DNA of 8,306 nucleotides, taken from positions 1 through 8,306 of the forward strand of contig SOKA01000023.1 in assembly GCA_004376105.1 (NCBI GenBank), written 5' to 3'. The notes below the pieces were generated by a model. It was given only the letters and a program-made list of their open reading frames with translations. It was not told the origin of the DNA and ran no database searches. Source of the DNA: Dehalococcoidia bacterium (lineage in GTDB: Bacteria; Chloroflexota; Dehalococcoidia; Dehalococcoidales; E44-bin46). The position numbers were made by a program, and so were the translations under genes. Shown here piece after piece: positions 1 through 6,186 of the stretch (position 1 is the first letter of the stretch; each line of letters begins with the position of its first letter).

Positions 1-236
1 CTCTCTAAAATAGGAAACTTACCAGTAATAAAATCTGGGGTCTTGGAACAGCAATCTTTGATAGTAGTCAAAAGGTCTGCCGCCGAAATCCCTGCCTCCT
101 GTAGCCGCTCACGACACTTAGGGCACAAGCAATGCTGAGCCAGAGCCAAAAATGAGCGATTGTTCTGCTTGTACCAATCCAAATCAATAAACCAGTATGG
201 GCTAACTTGTTCAGAACTTATGCTCTCTTCAACCAT
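1..236 (-). CDS. Unknown protein with a Cys-rich motif, N-terminal part only (runs off left edge)
   Basis: An open frame of 78 codons runs from an ATG at 236 to the window edge without a stop. I do not recognise the family. The visible part begins MVEESISSEQ, has an aromatic stretch SPYWFIDLDWY (residues 12-22), then HCLCPKC (35-41), and a CC pair at 62-63. The H35/C36/C38/C41 cluster could bind zinc or another metal, but only half a site is visible. There is no signal peptide or membrane segment in this part. It lies 26 nt downstream of the DUF362 gene on the same strand and is probably co-transcribed with it. The ribosome site is weak (an AAGAAG stretch), so the start is only moderately sure. 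Codon use looks like that of its neighbours, which supports a real gene rather than a chance frame. Confidence 0.7.
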   Translation of the reverse strand, partial: MVEESISSEQVSPYWFIDLDWYKQNNRSFLALAQHCLCPKCRERLQEAGISAADLLTTIKDCCSKTPDFITGKFPILE

Positions 237-262
237 AAAGCTGCTTCTTGTTGTAAGATTTC

Positions 263-994
263 TTAGGTCTCAAACCCTACTTTAGCTATGTTAATCAAAT
301 CAAGATACCCGGTCTTAAGCCCCAGTGTCTCTGAAGCTTCACAATCTACCTGGTAAGGCTCACCAATAAACACCTTGCCATACTCCTCAACCTCACCCTG
401 AGTGGGGTCATCCCGGGTAATGAACTTTTGACGAGCTTCAATAATCCCCAGGTCGAAGGGTAAAGTGAAATAGAGGTCAGCCACCACCTTATCTACTCCC
501 AGATTATACAAATCTCTCCAGCCCCCTTGAGCCTCGCCTCCGTACTTGCTACTCGGCAGCAAGGTAAGCAGGTTCATTAGGCTAAGGCTACCCCTGCCCT
601 GAAAAACCTTTAACGGAGCCACAGTTATCAGGTAGTCGCTAGACAGGATAACATTGGGCACCCAGAAGGTTGGTACAGCCAAGGGTTTAGGCAGGGGGTT
701 ATCTACCTCTACCCAGATACAATCCTCTACATCCAGCATCAATACCCGTGGGAAGTTGTAACCTAGGGCTTGGTATATCGGCTGGATTGGGTTACCTGCA
801 GGGGTGCCTTCAAGCAGAAGGATATCAGCATCACTAACCCGTCTGATACCTTCTATTATCACCGAGAGCATATCCCGGCTAGTAGTTACTGGATATGGCA
901 CAGGATAGCAAGCGCTGGGCTTAATCAAAACGCGTCGTGCCCTAGATACCACCGATGGCGGTTCAAAAACAAACTCGGAAGCCTTGAATATCAA
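263..994 (-). CDS. DUF362 family protein
   Basis: This 243-residue protein has the DUF362 layout: a strand-loop VLIKPSACYPVPY near 22-34, LLEGTPAG (60-67), a central acidic strand LMLDVEDC (85-92), LSSDYLITVAPLKV (117-130), SLSLMNLLTLLPSSKYG (136-152, matching the family's SLKN..G.lP...K block), and ADL (172-174). DUF362 proteins have no settled biochemical role; some carry added ferredoxin clusters, but here only three scattered cysteines are present (29, 92, 218), so no Fe-S site is predicted. The start is a TTG at 994, chosen because a strong GGAGGGAGGAG site lies six bases upstream and because the moeA stop codon sits in the same frame one codon before it. Tight linkage to moeA implies co-expression with Mo cofactor genes, but a role in that pathway is only inference. 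Confidence 0.85.
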   Translation of the reverse strand: MIFKASEFVFEPPSVVSRARRVLIKPSACYPVPYPVTTSRDMLSVIIEGIRRVSDADILLLEGTPAGNPIQPIYQALGYNFPRVLMLDVEDCIWVEVDNPLPKPLAVPTFWVPNVILSSDYLITVAPLKVFQGRGSLSLMNLLTLLPSSKYGGEAQGGWRDLYNLGVDKVVADLYFTLPFDLGIIEARQKFITRDDPTQGEVEEYGKVFIGEPYQVDCEASETLGLKTGYLDLINIAKVGFET

Positions 995-997
995 GCC

Positions 998-2254
998 TTA
1001 CTCCTCCCTCCAATCTAACATCATCACCTGAACCACATCTCCGGCCACCACCCCAGCTTTATCCTCAGGAATAATCACCAGCCCATTGGCTAAGGTCATA
1101 GAGGTTAGAATCCCTGAACCCTGAGGACCAGTTAGTCGAGCAAAATATTGACCACTGCGCTTTTCAACTAAAACCCGAGCGAAAATGCGCCGTCGGTCAC
1201 TATTTACCACAGAATTTTCTACTATCGCCTCAATAGTAGGCTTGGTCAAATTCTTCTTACCCATCATTTTAAGGATAGCCGGGCGAACAAACAGCTCAAA
1301 GGTAACCATAGAGCTAACTGGGTTGCCGGGTAGACCAAGATGAGGTATGTTTCTAGCTATGCCAGCCTTACTGACCCCTTTAATGGTACCAAAGGCTAGG
1401 GGTTTCCCCGGCTTCATCCGAACTGTCCAAAAAGCAATCTCACCTTGTTTAGCCAAAACATCCTTTACTACATCATAGTCCCCGGCAGAGACGCCACCAG
1501 TGGTTATAAGCATATCAGCATCCAGCCCCCGGCGGAGCCTAGCTACTACTGAGTCTTCGCTATCTAGGGCTATCCCCAGTATTTTAGGGATGCCACCGTA
1601 GCGCCGAATCAAAGCAGCCAGGCTATAGGTATTACTATCATATATCTTACCTGCTGGCAGAGGTTGATTAATATCAACCAGCTCATCCCCGGTGGTTAGA
1701 ATAGCCACTGTAGGGCGGCGAATAACCCTCACCGTAGTTCGCCCTAAAGAAGCCAAAACACCAACCTCTGAGGGTCTGAGCACTGCCCCTTGGCTTAATA
1801 CTATTGACCCCTGGGTAATATCTTCACCTGCCCGGCGAATATTCAAACCAGCCTCAGCTTCACCTAAAATGCCTATCTCAGTAGAAGACCCCTGGCGCTG
1901 AGTTTCATCTGTATCCTCAAATCTGACAACACTATCGGCGCCCTTTGGTATTGGTGCCCCGGTCATAATGCGAACAGCAGTGCCTGGTTCTACTTCACAC
2001 CCAGCAATAGAGCCAGCAGAGACGGTGTCAATAACACGCAGAAATCGAGGGGATTGTTTACTAGCACCACGAGTATCCCTAGATTGAACCGCATAGCCAT
2101 CCATAGCCGAATTATCTAGCGGTGGAACATTAATGCTGGAATATACATCCTCAGCCAGAACCTGCCCCAGACAGTCTAGAATAGGGCTCTGTTCATCCTC
2201 CAGAACGTCCACATAATTAAGAATTTTGTCTAGAGCCTGCTCAACACTTATCAC
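998..2254 (-). CDS. moeA: Molybdopterin molybdenumtransferase MoeA
   Basis: MoeA inserts molybdate (or tungstate) into adenylylated molybdopterin to give active Mo cofactor in the cytosol. The 418-residue length is normal for the family. Visible blocks in order are PLDNSAMDGYAV (45-56), GTAVRIMTGAPIP (91-103), TTGDEL (187-192, with Glu191), YDSNTY (205-210), TTGGVSAGDYD (251-261, with Asp259 matching a conserved acid of the E. coli enzyme), KPGKPLAFG (281-289) and GLPGNPVS (307-314), then the C-terminal beta-barrel domain. No key block is missing. The start is GTG at 2254, preceded by AGGAGG, and it overlaps the 3' end of mobA by 14 nt, so the two are translationally coupled. The DUF362 gene follows after three bases. 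MogA-like function for the adenylylation step is not in this window. Confidence 0.97.
   Translation of the reverse strand: MISVEQALDKILNYVDVLEDEQSPILDCLGQVLAEDVYSSINVPPLDNSAMDGYAVQSRDTRGASKQSPRFLRVIDTVSAGSIAGCEVEPGTAVRIMTGAPIPKGADSVVRFEDTDETQRQGSSTEIGILGEAEAGLNIRRAGEDITQGSIVLSQGAVLRPSEVGVLASLGRTTVRVIRRPTVAILTTGDELVDINQPLPAGKIYDSNTYSLAALIRRYGGIPKILGIALDSEDSVVARLRRGLDADMLITTGGVSAGDYDVVKDVLAKQGEIAFWTVRMKPGKPLAFGTIKGVSKAGIARNIPHLGLPGNPVSSMVTFELFVRPAILKMMGKKNLTKPTIEAIVENSVVNSDRRRIFARVLVEKRSGQYFARLTGPQGSGILTSMTLANGLVIIPEDKAGVVAGDVVQVMMLDWREE
1001..1011 (-). promoter_or_regulatory. Ribosome binding site that fixes the TTG start of the DUF362 gene
   Basis: On the minus strand GGAGGGAGGAG is followed by TAAGGC and then TTG. 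The site lies inside the last codons of moeA (Trp-Arg-Glu-Glu-stop), so translation of the DUF362 gene is probably coupled to the end of moeA translation. It supports the non-ATG start at 994, as no other start is possible between the in-frame moeA stop and that codon. Confidence 0.75.
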
Positions 2255-2861
2255 GGCTCCTGCCTCCTCTGGCTAACTCCCTTGCCGTCTCCAAGTCAGC
2301 CTCAGTATTAATATTGAAGAAGCTCAAGTGCTTAGGGTCAAACCTGTTAATCTCCTCAGCTTCTACATACCTTACCCTAACCAGGGTAAAAAGTTGTCTA
2401 AGGCTCAGATTACCCTGTTTAAGCAGATACTCAATAGGAGCTAAGCAACCCTTGGAATAAACAGCGTGAAGCGGCTCAACCATATCCCCCAATCGGGGAA
2501 CTACTAGGTCAAAGCCAGCCGAAATTTGTATCATATAATGCAGCAAGGCTTGGTTTAAAAAGGGCATGTCACAAGCAACGACAAGGTTATAGAATGAATC
2601 CGATACTTTCAAGCCGGTATAAATACCACCCAAGGGGCCTTTATTGAGGTAAATATCAGTTACTGCTCTTAACTTTGGATAGCCACCAAGCTGGGGGTAA
2701 GATTGCTTCGAAGCAGTAACTACGATAATATCACTATTAAAGAAACTGAGATAGAATACTACCCACTCGAGCAAACTTCTATTGCCAATAGTTTCTAACG
2801 CCTTGTCCCGTCCTAAGCGCAAGCCCTTGCCACCAGCAAGAACAATACAACCTACATCCAA
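2241..2861 (-). CDS. mobA: Molybdenum cofactor guanylyltransferase MobA
   Basis: MobA transfers GMP from GTP to Mo-molybdopterin to make the guanine dinucleotide form used by DMSO-reductase-family enzymes. The 206-residue protein has the nucleotidyltransferase signature LAGGKGLRLGRDKA (8-21), Asp69, KGPLGGIYTGL (74-84), ACDMPFL (96-102) with the metal-binding Asp98, EPLHAVY (129-135) and the C-terminal FFNINTEADL (181-190). This is a full-length MobA. The start must be a TTG at 2861: an in-frame TGA lies five codons upstream, and the glycine-rich loop begins eight residues after it. The ribosome site is unclear; GGGGGG and GGAGGAGG tracts lie about 20-35 bases upstream, farther than usual. 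The gene overlaps moeA and follows a metallo-hydrolase gene after 75 bases. Confidence 0.96.
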   Translation of the reverse strand: MDVGCIVLAGGKGLRLGRDKALETIGNRSLLEWVVFYLSFFNSDIIVVTASKQSYPQLGGYPKLRAVTDIYLNKGPLGGIYTGLKVSDSFYNLVVACDMPFLNQALLHYMIQISAGFDLVVPRLGDMVEPLHAVYSKGCLAPIEYLLKQGNLSLRQLFTLVRVRYVEAEEINRFDPKHLSFFNINTEADLETARELARGGRSRDKC

Positions 2862-2920
2862 CTTATATTTTTCTCAGTTCCCCCCTAACCTCCTCCTATA
2901 CTATTTTACCACAAGTCAAC

Positions 2921-2938
2921 AGCCTCTAAAAGAGGGCT
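2921..2938. repeat. Small hairpin at the 3' end of the metallo-hydrolase gene
   Basis: AGCCTCT and AGAGGGCT can pair around a short AAA loop with one bulged base. The stem overlaps the stop codon of the hydrolase gene on the minus strand. No T-tract follows on either strand, so it does not qualify as an intrinsic terminator; it may slow 3' decay of the upstream message or be chance. Confidence 0.3.
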
Positions 2939-3578
2939 ATAGGGCTGGTTTCAGAACTATGATTTGAGTGCTCGGTGGCAATTCCCCCGGTTTGAATTCC
3001 ACTTGGCTAGCATCCAAGCGGCTTACTTCCTTCTTACCCCGAAGGAACTCGTCCACACCAGCTATCGGGAAAGCGCACTTAGCAGTTTTATAGTGCATAG
3101 GTATAACCACCTTAGGCTTGAGCCTATCACAAAGCTGACCGGCAAGCTTAGCATCAATGGTGTAAAAACCCCCCACTGGAATAAGTAGTATATCTATTTC
3201 ACCTAATTCAGCCACTTGCCCCTCACTGAGCTGGTGACCTAGGTCACCAAGGTGGCAGACTCTTATGCCATCAACTTCAAAGCAGAGGATGGTATTTTTA
3301 CCCCTCAATCTTCCCCCAGCATCATCGTGGTAACAAGGGATACCCTTAAACTCTATCTCTTTAACCTTGGCTGTCCCTCCCACTACCTGGGGATTACCCT
3401 GAACAGCAGCAGCATTGTTATGGTCAGCATGGTCATGGCTTACGGTAACAATATCAGCCGATTCCTTTATCTCACCATAGCTCAAGGCACCACCGGTTAC
3501 ATAGGGGTCAGTGATTATTTTTATCCCTTCATCCGAGGTAATGATAAAGGATGCATGCCCCAAGTATTTAATCTCCAT
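2937..3578 (-). CDS. MBL-fold metal-dependent hydrolase, UlaG-like
   Basis: This 213-residue protein has the metallo-beta-lactamase fold of the UlaG/UPF0173 type (L-ascorbate-6-phosphate lactonase relatives). Visible ligands are the HxHxDH motif at 48-53, His109 and Asp112 in CHLGDLGH, and His162 in IPMHYKT, enough for a two-metal site; LGHASF (6-11) is the typical first motif of this group. It is likely a cytosolic hydrolase of a phosphorylated or lactone substrate, but substrate cannot be told from sequence. The ATG at 3578 follows an AGGGGG site at a normal distance. It is the first gene of the left minus-strand run and lies 75 bases upstream of mobA. A role in Mo cofactor synthesis is not known for this family, so the linkage may be only positional. 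Confidence 0.9.
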   Translation of the reverse strand: MEIKYLGHASFIITSDEGIKIITDPYVTGGALSYGEIKESADIVTVSHDHADHNNAAAVQGNPQVVGGTAKVKEIEFKGIPCYHDDAGGRLRGKNTILCFEVDGIRVCHLGDLGHQLSEGQVAELGEIDILLIPVGGFYTIDAKLAGQLCDRLKPKVVIPMHYKTAKCAFPIAGVDEFLRGKKEVSRLDASQVEFKPGELPPSTQIIVLKPAL

Positions 3579-3610
3579 AATCTAAACCCCCTTTACTTTG
3601 GTCACTTATC

Positions 3611-3693
3611 AACCTCACCCCCTTTATCCCCCTCTCCTTAAAAGGAGAGGGGGAAGAGTAGTTTTTGAAGGGGCTTTGCCCCTTCAAACTTCC
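3611..3693. repeat. Double-hairpin intergenic repeat (REP/MITE-like)
   Basis: Two strong palindromes sit in tandem in the 139-base gap between pepA and the hydrolase gene. The first pairs 3628-3639 with 3642-3653 (CCCCCTCTCCTT against AAGGAGAGGGGG, 12 perfect pairs). The second pairs 3664-3674 with 3678-3688 (TTTGAAGGGGC against GCCCCTTCAAA, 11 perfect pairs, TTT loop). A pyrimidine-rich lead-in (CCTCACCCCC) and a TTCCC tail frame them. Neither stem is followed by a T-tract, so they are not standard terminators, although they could stabilise or attenuate the pepA transcript. The compact two-stem architecture and base composition unlike the flanks are typical of short dispersed non-coding repeats. 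Copy number elsewhere cannot be seen from one window. Confidence 0.7.
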
Positions 3694-3717
3694 CTATAAA
3701 TGACTCTTTACCTTTAA

Positions 3718-5217
3718 TTATTTGGTCAGAGAAAGGACTAGGTTGACCAGGGTGCGCACCGACACCCCGGTAGCCCCTTTAACCAGGTAGGCTTGTTCCT
3801 TTTCGCTTAGACTGGTGCCAGCAATATCCAGATGGACCCAGGGGGTGTCACCAACAAATTCAGCTAGAAATTGAGCGGCAGTAATAGCACCACCGTATCT
3901 ACCACCGACATTCTTAATATCGGCTACCTCGCTCTTATTTTGCTCTTTATACTGCTCATACATCGGCATCTGCCAGATAAGCTCTCCAGCTTCAGCACCG
4001 ACGGCAATTGCCTTATCCACCAGCTCCTGATTATTACCAAAAGCACCACTACATACATTGCCCAGAGCTATCTTGCAGGCTCTGGTTAGAGTAGCGACAT
4101 CAATTATAAGTTTAGCCCCAAACTTTTTAGCATAGCCCAAGGCATCGGCTAAAATAAGCCGTCCCTCAGCATCGGTGGAGATAATCTCAATGGTCTTACC
4201 ATCGATAGCAGTTAGAATATCACCTGGTTTCAGAGCGCTATCACTAGGCAGGTTTTCCGTGGCTGGGATGACAGCCATAACATTAATCTTTGGCTTCAGT
4301 TGAGCAATGGCACTCATCGCTGCCATAACCGCGGCACCCCCAGCCATATCCCCCTTCATCTCATCCATCTTCTCTGATCGCTTTATAGAGATACCTCCGG
4401 AATCAAAGGTTATCCCCTTACCAACTAGTGCCACATCAGTTTCAGTCGAATCACCCCCCCGATAGTGGAGAACAATAAATTTAGGCGGTTGCCGACTCCC
4501 CTGAGCTACACCTAACAGTGCCCCCATGCCTAACTCCTGCATCTGCTCACGCTCAAGAAGGCTAAGTTCGAGTCCATAACTCTCAGCCAGCCTGGCTGCT
4601 GTCTCAGCCATATGACTGGGTGTCATATAGTTGGCTGGTTCGTTGACCATATCACGAGCCAGGTTAGTTGCCTCAGCTAACACCCTGCCCTTATAGCAGC
4701 CTTGTTCTAACCTGGGAAGTCCAGTTTTATCAGCTTCTACTATAGTAAGCTGCTTAATCTCACCATGCTCGGCTTCCTTGGTTACATGCCTACGAAATGA
4801 ATAGAGACCAAGCAAGGTACCCTCAGTTACTGCTTGAGCAGCACCCTCTGGGCTTATACCAGCTATTCCTGCTCCCTGAGCAATAGTGGCGATACTATCT
4901 ACACCCTTCTGCCTAAGTAGTCGGCATGTCTCAGCCACTGCCCCACGAATCCTATCCTGAGATAGCTCCTGTTGCTTACCTAAACCGGCAACTACCACCC
5001 GAGCTGCTGGTAGCTTACCCAGGCTATGAATAATGGTAATCTCATTAAGTTTACCCTTAATCTCACCTTGAGCAATAAGTTGAGAGATAGCTCCATCCAA
5101 AGTCCTATCTAGGCTAGCCGTATCGCCTTCAAGGTGCTCCATCCCCTCAAAAAGGTTCACTATGATAGCGCCGGCTTTAATCTCAGCGATATTACCAACT
5201 ATGACCTTAATCTCCAC
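3718..5217 (-). CDS. pepA: Cytosol (leucyl) aminopeptidase, M17 family
   Basis: This 499-residue enzyme releases N-terminal amino acids from peptides in the cytosol, normally as a hexamer with two metal ions per subunit. The N-terminal macro-like domain covers roughly 1-165 and the catalytic domain the rest. All active-site residues are present, each three positions before its E. coli PepA counterpart: metal ligands Lys267, Asp272, Asp290, Asp349 and Glu351, and catalytic Lys279 and Arg353. The signature TDAEGRLILADA spans 348-359. The start is GTG at 5217, five bases after a perfect AAGGAGGT. It lies 13 nt downstream of a P-loop kinase gene on the same strand, so the two are probably one transcript. 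PepA proteins in some bacteria also bind DNA; nothing here shows that. Family assignment is very secure. Confidence 0.98.
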   Translation of the reverse strand: MEIKVIVGNIAEIKAGAIIVNLFEGMEHLEGDTASLDRTLDGAISQLIAQGEIKGKLNEITIIHSLGKLPAARVVVAGLGKQQELSQDRIRGAVAETCRLLRQKGVDSIATIAQGAGIAGISPEGAAQAVTEGTLLGLYSFRRHVTKEAEHGEIKQLTIVEADKTGLPRLEQGCYKGRVLAEATNLARDMVNEPANYMTPSHMAETAARLAESYGLELSLLEREQMQELGMGALLGVAQGSRQPPKFIVLHYRGGDSTETDVALVGKGITFDSGGISIKRSEKMDEMKGDMAGGAAVMAAMSAIAQLKPKINVMAVIPATENLPSDSALKPGDILTAIDGKTIEIISTDAEGRLILADALGYAKKFGAKLIIDVATLTRACKIALGNVCSGAFGNNQELVDKAIAVGAEAGELIWQMPMYEQYKEQNKSEVADIKNVGGRYGGAITAAQFLAEFVGDTPWVHLDIAGTSLSEKEQAYLVKGATGVSVRTLVNLVLSLTK

Positions 5218-5222
5218 CTTAA

Positions 5223-5230
5223 ACCTCCTT
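5223..5230 (-). promoter_or_regulatory. Ribosome binding site fixing the GTG start of pepA
   Basis: AAGGAGGT, a full anti-16S match, is followed by TTAAG and GTG. It begins directly after the TGA stop of the upstream kinase gene. No ATG is present near it, so GTG at 5217 is the start. Confidence 0.8.
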
Positions 5231-5842
5231 TCACCTACTAACCTGTCTCACAATCTTGTCTATGACCGGGGTAGTGTCCCTAGAAGTGTCCACAGCATAG
5301 TAATTACGACGGATTTTCTGAACCGATGGCTTCATCCTCTGATATACTTTCCAGTCGGCATCTGATTTAGTCTCTGAATTTTCTTGCCTAGCTTTAAGCC
5401 GTTCATATACTACCCCAGGTGGTGCCTCAACACGCACCAAGACTAGCTTGACATCTAAACGCTCAGCAATACTATAAAGATATTCACGATACCGCTCTGA
5501 TAGATTGGTAGCATCAAAAATAAGGGAGACCCCCTTTTTCAGTAATCTCTCAATGAGAAGGTGACATGCCCGGAAAAGGCGCAAGCTCTCCTGCGAGCTA
5601 TAACCTGGCGATGAGAAAAGGGTCTTGCGTAAAGCATCACTTTCCAGAATAATAACCGGTAGCCTCTCGGCTAACTGGCTACAGAAGTAGGATTTCCCTG
5701 TTCCAGGTAAGCCGCTGACTACAATAAAGACAGGCTCGGCAACTGGCTCAGGAAGTTGCCCCAGGTTCTCAATCAGTCGCTGGACATCAGAAACAAGTTG
5801 GGTATTTTCCACACCCCTTGAGTATAAAATGTTTCCTCCCAT
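5231..5842 (-). CDS. Predicted P-loop kinase, AAA_33/zeta-like
   Basis: The 203-residue protein has a Walker A loop GLPGTGKS (44-51), an ESDALRK block (67-73, Asp69 likely substrate or Mg binding), LIFDATN (107-113) and a lid-like stretch around ERLKARQ (147-153), followed by DADWKVYQRMK (161-171). This is the layout of the AAA_33 predicted kinases, which are related to zeta toxin and polynucleotide kinase. It probably phosphorylates a small molecule or nucleic acid end, but the substrate cannot be read from sequence. No antitoxin-like gene is adjacent, which argues against a zeta toxin role. The ATG at 5842 lacks an upstream ribosome site; a GGAGG lies just inside the frame instead, and a GTG at codon 11 is an alternative. 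The conserved core begins only near residue 37, so either start keeps it whole. It is followed by pepA. Confidence 0.85.
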   Translation of the reverse strand: MGGNILYSRGVENTQLVSDVQRLIENLGQLPEPVAEPVFIVVSGLPGTGKSYFCSQLAERLPVIILESDALRKTLFSSPGYSSQESLRLFRACHLLIERLLKKGVSLIFDATNLSERYREYLYSIAERLDVKLVLVRVEAPPGVVYERLKARQENSETKSDADWKVYQRMKPSVQKIRRNYYAVDTSRDTTPVIDKIVRQVSR

Positions 5843-5903
5843 TTCGCTAGGTAGTCTGGTAAAATAATCTAACTAATTATTAAAATTGCGCTCGAGGTTA
5901 CTT

Positions 5904-5999
5904 CTAATCTCCACTATAAAAAGCAATGCCATACTTCTCCACCAGCTCCTTGGGAATGCAGGCATTACTATCAGTAACAATAGCCACCTTCCCAGCCAT
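5904..5999 (-). pseudogene. DegV family N-terminal remnant (31 codons)
   Basis: On the minus strand an ATG at 5999 opens a frame reading MAGKVAIVTDSNACIPKELV and on to EKYGIAFYSGD, then TAG. The start matches the first beta strand and loop of DegV (FakB-like fatty acid binding) proteins, whose N-terminus reads roughly k.aIVTDS..dlp.el...ygI. Those proteins are about 280 residues; here the match stops after YGI and only about 60 bases remain before the kinase gene, so the rest of the gene is gone. A GGGGAGG site lies 13 or so bases upstream of the ATG, so the original translation start seems kept. It could still be a translated small ORF. The coding-like match in a region otherwise without genes favours a deletion remnant. 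This ORF is too short for usual gene callers. Confidence 0.65.
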
Positions 6000-6020
6000 A
6001 GGAATCTAGCTGCCTCCCCA

Positions 6021-6051
6021 CTATATTGGAATTTGAGTTAAACTAATATAG
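6021..6051. repeat. Inverted repeat in the divergent intergenic region
   Basis: CTATATT (6021-6027) and AATATAG (6045-6051) are exact inverted copies 17 bases apart, with a nested AGTT/AACT pair (6036-6039 and 6041-6044). It lies between the DegV remnant and the Hdr operon promoter. It could be an operator or a chance AT-rich palindrome. Function is not shown. Confidence 0.3.
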
Positions 6052-6111
6052 CAGATTTTACTCCCTTTGCCTAGAGTTGGATTGAATCCCCCCAAAAGGA
6101 TTAAACCCTCC

Positions 6112-6141
6112 TTGATATACCCCACCCCTTTAGAGTATAAT
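6112..6141 (+). promoter_or_regulatory. Sigma-70 type promoter of the Hdr-like operon
   Basis: TTGATA (6112-6117) and a perfect TATAAT (6136-6141) are separated by 18 bases. Transcription would begin near 6148, leaving a leader of about 40 bases before the ATG at 6187. It is the only strong promoter match I see in the window, and it directly precedes the HdrD-like gene. It also argues against a start for that gene at the upstream TTG at 6067, which would lie before the promoter. Confidence 0.7.
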
Positions 6142-6174
6142 ACTAACCGAATTCGTTTTCCCCTTACTCATATT

Positions 6175-6181
6175 AAAGGAG
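6175..6181 (+). promoter_or_regulatory. Ribosome binding site deciding the start of the HdrD-like gene
   Basis: AAAGGAG is followed by ATATC and ATG at 6187, an ideal spacing. The open frame extends 40 codons further upstream to a TTG at 6067, but that extension has no ribosome site, crosses the promoter, and encodes an unconserved-looking proline-rich leader. Confidence 0.85.
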
Positions 6182-6186
6182 ATATC

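Noticed and set aside
770..1018. An 82-codon plus-strand frame opposite the DUF362 gene
   Set aside because: Antisense shadow with no ribosome site and no family-like sequence.
2890..2918. TTGACT on the minus strand upstream of mobA as a -35 element
   Set aside because: At 17 bases' spacing the -10 position reads GAGGAG; no acceptable -10 box at 16-18 bases.
3252..3641. A 129-codon plus-strand frame opposite the MBL-fold hydrolase
   Set aside because: It is antisense to a well-supported gene, runs into the hairpin repeat and encodes no recognisable motif.
3628..3688. The two hairpins as an intrinsic terminator of pepA
   Set aside because: Strong stems, but no T-tract follows either one on either strand; better described as a repeat element.
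5231..5842. Zeta-type toxin of a toxin-antitoxin pair
   Set aside because: No small antitoxin-like gene lies next to it; its same-strand neighbour is a housekeeping peptidase. A general small-molecule kinase fits better.
6067..6186. N-terminal extension of the HdrD-like gene from a TTG at 6067
   Set aside because: It crosses the TTGATA/TATAAT promoter, has no ribosome site, and the ATG at 6187 has an ideal one.
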